Assembly: GCA_017449675.1 (NCBI GenBank)
Contig: JAFTFG010000006.1
Coordinates: 124,001 to 188,000, forward strand
Length of the DNA: 64,000 nucleotides
DNA from: Prevotella sp.
GTDB taxonomy: Bacteria > Bacteroidota > Bacteroidia > Bacteroidales > Bacteroidaceae
Reading direction: 5' to 3'
Shown: in pieces, positions 59,728 to 64,000 of the stretch
Layout of the letters: every line of letters starts with the position of its first letter
How positions within the stretch are numbered: the first letter of the stretch is position 1
The notes under the pieces: generated by a model
Database searches by the model: none
What the model was told of the DNA's origin: nothing
The model's input: the letters and a program-made list of their open reading frames with translations, nothing else
Program-made: the position numbers and the translations under genes

Positions 59728-61485
59728 ATGAAGAAAACTTTACTAACCTTTTTCCTTTGTGTGATTACTATCGCTGTCTCTGCCCAGAAATACGTGGGAG
59801 GAGACTTGAGTTTAGTACCTGCCTATGAAGCCGCAGGAGATGTTTGGTTGGATGCTGATGGTAATGCCATCAACACCCAATATAGCGACGGTATGCTGAC
59901 CTACGTTCACGATGTGGCAGGCTGGAATGCCATCCGTGTCAGACTATTGGTTGACCCCACTCAGGATGATGCCCCCGCCACCTGTCAGGACTTGGAGTAT
60001 GTGAAGAAACTGGGCAAGCGCATCAAAGATGCAGGAATGAGTTTCCTACTCGACATCTTTTACAGTGACACCTGGACAGATGTCAGTCAACAGTGGATTC
60101 CCACCAGTTGGGGCTATGACAGAAATACGGAGACGGCAACACTGGCTGCCAAAGTGAAGAGTTATACCACAGAAGTACTGAATGCCCTAAACGCCTACGG
60201 TGCCAAGCCCGATTTCATCCAGATTGGCAACGAAGTAAGTTACGGTATGCTGTGGGACAATATGACTGGAAAAAACAAAACGAATAGTTTCTCGACAGGT
60301 ATGACCTATGACGGTCAAAAGGCAAAGATTGAACGCTTTGCCACACTGCTCAAGGCAGCCGCAGAGGGGATAAGAGCCTCTGACTGTTCTACAGCCAAGA
60401 TCGTACTCCAATGCGAGCGCACAAAAAACAGCAATCACTGTCAGAACTTTTATAGTTGGGTTGAGAAGGCCGGATTTACCGACTATGACATCATTGGACT
60501 GAGTTATTATCCCATCTGGCACGGTACACTTAATGATCTGAAAACGACACTCAGCACCCTGTCCACAGCATTCCCCACCAAGGAGATACATATCGTTGAG
60601 GTTGGTTATTATCATACAGATTTCACACCAGGATCAGACGAGACAGACACCCGCAGCACTTGGCCTTATAGTCCTGCCGGACAGGCAGCATTCCTGAAAG
60701 ACCTTATTGCCACCTTGAAAACCTACGAAAAGGTTACTGGTCTTTATTATTGGCAACCCGAAGAGTGTGGTAATGGTGCCGACGAAGGCGGGACCAACCG
60801 TGTGATGGGTAACTGGGACAACAGGGGCTTCTGGCAAATCACTTGGAAGAGCGGCACACACACCCTAAGCAGTAAGGATGCCCTGATGACCCTGAAAACA
60901 TTCCTCGGTGGAGGCGATGAACCACAGGAGGAAGATGTCACAGATAAGTATATCGTCAATGCCTCATTCGACAGCGATATCAGCGGATGGACCAATACTG
61001 GAGGTACAGCACAATGGAAACAAAACACATGGTCACCCCTTTCCAACTACTGCGAATTTGCATGGACTGGCAATGCTATTGTAGATCAGGAAGTGGTACA
61101 GACACCTACCCTGCCAGCAGGTACTTACATACTTACTGTCAACTGTGCCTCAGATAATGGTTCAAAGGGAGTCTTTCTCATTGCAGGAGATCAAAGCAAG
61201 GAAATGACAGGAACAGGAAATGTTGAGACTTTCTCCGTTGAATTTACTGTTTCTTCTGAATCATCTGTCAAGATAGGACTTAAACTACTAAATACAACTG
61301 CCACATGGGTCAACTTCGACAACTTCAAGATAGTCAAGAAGGCAGCAACAGGTATCATCAACACCAAGTGGCAACCCGTCATCAATGATAATGCCTGGTA
61401 TACACTGGGTGGACAGAAATTATCCGCCAAGCCCACCTCGAAGGGCATCTATATCAACAACGGACGAAAGATCATCGTCAAATAA
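59728..61485 (+). CDS. arabinogalactan endo-beta-1,4-galactanase (GH53) with C-terminal carbohydrate-binding-like domain
   Basis: 585 residues. Signal peptide (LTFFLCVITIAVSA, cleavage before Q). GH53 TIM barrel from about 20 to 400: WNAIRVRL, FLLDIFYSDTWTD, FIQIGNEVSYGMLW with the acid/base Glu, IIGLSYYPIWHG and IHIVEVGYYH with the nucleophile Glu. A beta-sandwich, CBM-like domain follows (about 410-535), then a short tail WYTLGGQKLSAKP...GIYINNGRKIIVK. That tail is common on exported Prevotella proteins and may be a sorting signal. It cuts beta-1,4-galactan side chains of pectin. Confidence 0.9.
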   Translation: MKKTLLTFFLCVITIAVSAQKYVGGDLSLVPAYEAAGDVWLDADGNAINTQYSDGMLTYVHDVAGWNAIRVRLLVDPTQDDAPATCQDLEYVKKLGKRIKDAGMSFLLDIFYSDTWTDVSQQWIPTSWGYDRNTETATLAAKVKSYTTEVLNALNAYGAKPDFIQIGNEVSYGMLWDNMTGKNKTNSFSTGMTYDGQKAKIERFATLLKAAAEGIRASDCSTAKIVLQCERTKNSNHCQNFYSWVEKAGFTDYDIIGLSYYPIWHGTLNDLKTTLSTLSTAFPTKEIHIVEVGYYHTDFTPGSDETDTRSTWPYSPAGQAAFLKDLIATLKTYEKVTGLYYWQPEECGNGADEGGTNRVMGNWDNRGFWQITWKSGTHTLSSKDALMTLKTFLGGGDEPQEEDVTDKYIVNASFDSDISGWTNTGGTAQWKQNTWSPLSNYCEFAWTGNAIVDQEVVQTPTLPAGTYILTVNCASDNGSKGVFLIAGDQSKEMTGTGNVETFSVEFTVSSESSVKIGLKLLNTTATWVNFDNFKIVKKAATGIINTKWQPVINDNAWYTLGGQKLSAKPTSKGIYINNGRKIIVK

Positions 61486-61489
61486 ACAA

Positions 61490-61520
61490 AAAGCGGAGCG
61501 CTATCACAGTGCTCCGCTTT
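61490..61520. terminator. bidirectional terminator between GH53 and TolC genes
   Basis: AAAGCGGAGC (61490-61499) pairs with GCTCCGCTTT (61511-61520). On the minus strand TTTTTGTTT follows; on the plus strand only CGTTTC. Confidence 0.75.
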
Positions 61521-61546
61521 CGTTTCAATAACATGAGTGTGTTTAT

Positions 61547-62896
61547 CTAGAAATTCAGTTCCTTCCCCCGATAGAAATCCAGTAGAGTCGTCTGATAGAG
61601 GTATTCATAACGAGCCTGCACCAGATCACTCTCCGCTTTAAGGTAACGGTTCTTCGCCTCGTTGAACTCCGTGATATTCGCCTTCCCGTTCTCGTATTTC
61701 GCCTGAGCCAGTGTGAAGGCATCCTCACTCGACTGGCGGGCTGTCTCACAACTCTCATACTTCGCTTGAGCAGCCAACGCATTATAATATACCTGCTGTA
61801 TCTCCTTGTAGAGGGTCTTCTTCACGTTATCGAGTTGCAGTTGCTGTGTCTCACGGTCGATACGTGCCGAACGGATATTATTACGAGTCGAGAAGCGATT
61901 GAAGATAGGGATGTTCAGATTCAGTCCGATATACTGTGAGAAGTTATTCTTCAACTGTGTCCCGAAGTTATCCTGCTGCAGTCCACTCGTCTTATAATAG
62001 TTCGTCTGTAATCCCCCATTCAAGGAAAGGGTAGGATAAAGACCGGCCTGTGCTATCTTGATACTCTTCTCTGTGGCATCCAGTCGTAACTGTTCAGCCC
62101 TCACCTCCGGCTTGAAAACAAGAGCCTCTGCATAGATCTGGTCCGGATTACTCGGAATAGTCAGAATATTCTGATTAATCAGATTAGGACGAACGACAGA
62201 GAAGCCCTCTGGGGTGGGCAGTTCCAACAACTGGGTGAGACTCAGCAACGACAGTTGAAGGTTGTTCGCTGCCTGAGTTGCCGTCAACTGGCTCTGTGCG
62301 TGGGTGGCCTTCTGCTGCGACACCTCTGCCCCACTCGCCTTGCCATTCTCCAGAAACACCTCCAGACGGACGACCTGCATGGAGTCAATCTCCACCTGAC
62401 GCTTGGCCACATCAACAATCTCCATATCATAGAGGATCTGTACGTAGGCCTGTGCCACCTGCATCCGAATATCATTCTTCGCCTTCTCCAAATCCTGTGT
62501 CGCCGCCTCCAGGTTCAACTGGTTGAGTTTGATGGTATTGGGAATCTGAAAACCCGTAAACAACGGAACACTAGTGCCGAGGCTGAAAGACGTACTGCTG
62601 GTACTGCGGTTCGTATAGGTGTTATCCATCGTCAACCCACGACCAAAAGAGAAGGACTCTCCTACACTACCATTCAAATCAGGCAGTCGACTGTTCTTGG
62701 CCGTCGACAACTGCAACTCCTGTTTTCTTCGCTGGTTATCCCACTGTTGGATTGTCAGGTTATGACTGACGGCATACTCCGTACACTGGCGGAGCGTCCA
62801 CTGCTTAGACTGGGCATTTAAAGGTAAAAGGGTAAAGAGGTAAAAAGGTAAAACCTTCACCCACCCTTGAACCTTTATCTTATATATCTTCTTCAT
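61547..62896 (-). CDS. TolC-family outer-membrane efflux protein
   Basis: 449 residues. Signal peptide whose core (LPFYLFTLLPL, cleavage after NA) is encoded by a degenerate 8-bp repeat. The rest is a TolC-type pattern: two related halves of long helices and strands, with QWTLRQCTEYAVSHN, LSLNGGLQTNYY and a late YENGKANITEFNEAKNRYLKAESDLVQARYEYLYQ region. It forms the exit duct for an efflux pump with the adaptor encoded upstream (22 bases) on the same strand. Confidence 0.92.
   Translation of the reverse strand: MKKIYKIKVQGWVKVLPFYLFTLLPLNAQSKQWTLRQCTEYAVSHNLTIQQWDNQRRKQELQLSTAKNSRLPDLNGSVGESFSFGRGLTMDNTYTNRSTSSTSFSLGTSVPLFTGFQIPNTIKLNQLNLEAATQDLEKAKNDIRMQVAQAYVQILYDMEIVDVAKRQVEIDSMQVVRLEVFLENGKASGAEVSQQKATHAQSQLTATQAANNLQLSLLSLTQLLELPTPEGFSVVRPNLINQNILTIPSNPDQIYAEALVFKPEVRAEQLRLDATEKSIKIAQAGLYPTLSLNGGLQTNYYKTSGLQQDNFGTQLKNNFSQYIGLNLNIPIFNRFSTRNNIRSARIDRETQQLQLDNVKKTLYKEIQQVYYNALAAQAKYESCETARQSSEDAFTLAQAKYENGKANITEFNEAKNRYLKAESDLVQARYEYLYQTTLLDFYRGKELNF
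62823..62854. repeat. degenerate 8-bp tandem repeat in the TolC-like signal peptide
   Basis: Units GGTAAAAG, GGTAAAGA, GGTAAAAA, GGTAAAAC. Same unit and same encoded hydrophobic core as the exact array at 52040-52071, in an unrelated gene. Confidence 0.8.
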
Positions 62897-62917
62897 TACT
62901 TTAATTTTTTACCTTTC

Positions 62918-64000
62918 TTACTCCTCCTTTGTTTCTGCAACCACCTGCGGACCACGTACCTTATCCTTGGTGGTCAGTCCTTTCTTGATCTCGATATTCA
63001 CGCCATCACTAAGTCCGGTAGACACAGCACGACGCTCATATTCCCTTTGCGCACCCGTACCTTTTATAATATACACAAAGGTGGAGTCGCCAGAGAACTC
63101 TATCGCACTCTCCGGGATGGTAAGCACCTTCGCCACTTGGGCAAGGATAATCTCCGCATTAGCGGAATAGCCGGAACGCAACTTATCATCCTTCGCCACC
63201 TTCACCGCCGCCTTGATCTCAAACTGGTTGGCACCGTTATTCTCAACTGCCTTAGGAGAGATATACTCCAAAGAGGCATCGAACTTCAAGTCCTGTAAAG
63301 CACCAATAGTAATCTTCATCGGCATACCACTATACAACTGCCCTACCTCTGTCTCGTCGATATTACCACGGAAAATCAGGTCGTTCATATTAGCCACCGA
63401 GGCAATCGTGGTACCGTCATTGAACGTATTACTGTTGATGACGGAGTTACCCACCTTCACAGGGATATCAAGAATGACACCGCTGATCGTGGAGCGTACA
63501 AGCGTGGACGACGCACTGGCATTCGACCTTGACACACCGTCACGGACTACCTGTAAGGCATCCTGTGAGGCTGCCACCTCTTCCTTAGCCTGGTGCATTG
63601 CCTGTTTGATCTTGTCAAACTCATCAGCAGACACCAGTTGCTGATCGTAGAGGTTTTTCTCCCGTTCATAGTCTACCTGGGCCTGTTTCAGGTTGAGGTT
63701 TGCCAAACGCACCCGGCTCTCTGCGGAACTGAGTTGTGCCATATCGGGAATCACCTTTACCTTGGCAATCACCTCACCTGCCTGTACATAGTCGCCCGGT
63801 TCTTTCAACAGTTCGGTGATGATACCACTGATCTGCGGTTTGACATTCACCTCGTTGCGAGGCTCTATCTTACCCGTGATGATGGTGGTTTTCTTCACCT
63901 CCCCCATCTCAGGTGTGAACTCGTTATACACAATCTCCTTGGGTTGTGACTTCTGCCACAGGAACACAAACGTTCCAATGAAGATCAAAGCAATAATAGT
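62918..64000 (-). CDS. efflux periplasmic adaptor (HlyD/MacA-like), 5' end outside the window
   Basis: The frame stays open to the last base, so the start lies beyond 64000. Visible: the end of an N-terminal membrane helix (IALIFIGTFVFLW), the barrel-sandwich segments VKPQISGIITELLKEPGDYV and STISGVILDIPVKVGNSV, a long coiled hairpin between them, and beta-barrel segments with GMPMKITIGAL. With the TolC-like protein it should serve a MacB-type ABC pump or an RND pump; the pump gene is not in the window. The adaptor spacing favours the MacA type. Confidence 0.88.
   Translation of the reverse strand, partial: TIIALIFIGTFVFLWQKSQPKEIVYNEFTPEMGEVKKTTIITGKIEPRNEVNVKPQISGIITELLKEPGDYVQAGEVIAKVKVIPDMAQLSSAESRVRLANLNLKQAQVDYEREKNLYDQQLVSADEFDKIKQAMHQAKEEVAASQDALQVVRDGVSRSNASASSTLVRSTISGVILDIPVKVGNSVINSNTFNDGTTIASVANMNDLIFRGNIDETEVGQLYSGMPMKITIGALQDLKFDASLEYISPKAVENNGANQFEIKAAVKVAKDDKLRSGYSANAEIILAQVAKVLTIPESAIEFSGDSTFVYIIKGTGAQREYERRAVSTGLSDGVNIEIKKGLTTKDKVRGPQVVAETKEE

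Overview
This 64 kb window looks like chromosomal DNA of a Bacteroidales bacterium, most likely Prevotella or a close relative. Reasons: many promoters of the Bacteroidota type (TTTG, about 19-20 bases, then TAnnTTTG) sit ahead of the genes; the gene set includes type IX secretion and gliding-type genes (porW/sprE-, porX-, porT- and gldH-like), a BspA-like leucine-rich-repeat protein with a dockerin-like C-terminus, a lipoprotein serpin, an ExbB-ExbD-ExbD-TonB cluster and a GH53 galactanase with the short C-terminal tail common in Prevotella. The assignment rests on family recognition, not on a database search.

Layout. 1-4.1 kb: a conserved housekeeping run (DUF1599 fragment, DoxX/MauE-like protein, tpiA, SPOR protein, folE, one unknown), then tRNA-Pro. 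4.4-8.7 kb: aroA and a porW/sprE-like TPR protein whose N-terminus is fused to a small Cys-rich membrane protein. 8.7-10.35 kb: an accessory patch with 22-bp repeats, large hairpins, a scar copy of the porW 3' end and a three-gene minus-strand cassette. 10.35-13.9 kb: TPR/HTH regulator, porX, tsaE. 13.9-24.8 kb: trxA and dnaE (minus), psd-pssA, pyrH, birA/tadA from a palindromic divergent promoter, a lone receiver protein, a sugar transporter and metF. 24.8-27.6 kb: holB, ricT-like gene, gldH. 27.6-33.9 kb (minus): purH N-domain, mreB, mreC, mreD, PBP2, rodA. 34.2-37.2 kb: the leucine-rich-repeat protein, then tRNA-Met. 37.5-42.4 kb: START-like protein, LptF/G permease, ribBA, aminotransferase. 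42.5-50.1 kb: TonB energising cluster with a PstS-like lipoprotein and TPR protein, then a TPR histidine kinase. 50.1-53.5 kb: ferredoxin, porT-like gene, a 5'-nucleotidase split into two genes, rplS. 53.5-58.1 kb: ECF sigma factor and membrane partner, serpin, a second repeat-rich patch, a truncated PIN toxin with intact antitoxin, and a possible BECR-fold nuclease. 58.3-64 kb: AICAR transformylase, GH53 enzyme, and TolC plus an efflux adaptor running off the end.

Two themes stand out. First, cell-envelope biology dominates: elongasome genes, lipid synthesis, LPS transport, TonB energisation and four type IX secretion/gliding-type genes. Second, the two gene-poor patches (8.74-9.15 kb and 56.68-57.07 kb) share an architecture: 22-bp degenerate tandem repeats of two kinds, then a long hairpin built on TCTGCCAC/TGCAA words, then gene debris. 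This is my best candidate for an undescribed repeated element. Other unusual items are an 8-bp tandem repeat that encodes the signal-peptide core of two unrelated exported proteins, a 57-bp exact promoter duplication flanking the possible nuclease gene, and the separation of the two PurH activities into distant genes.
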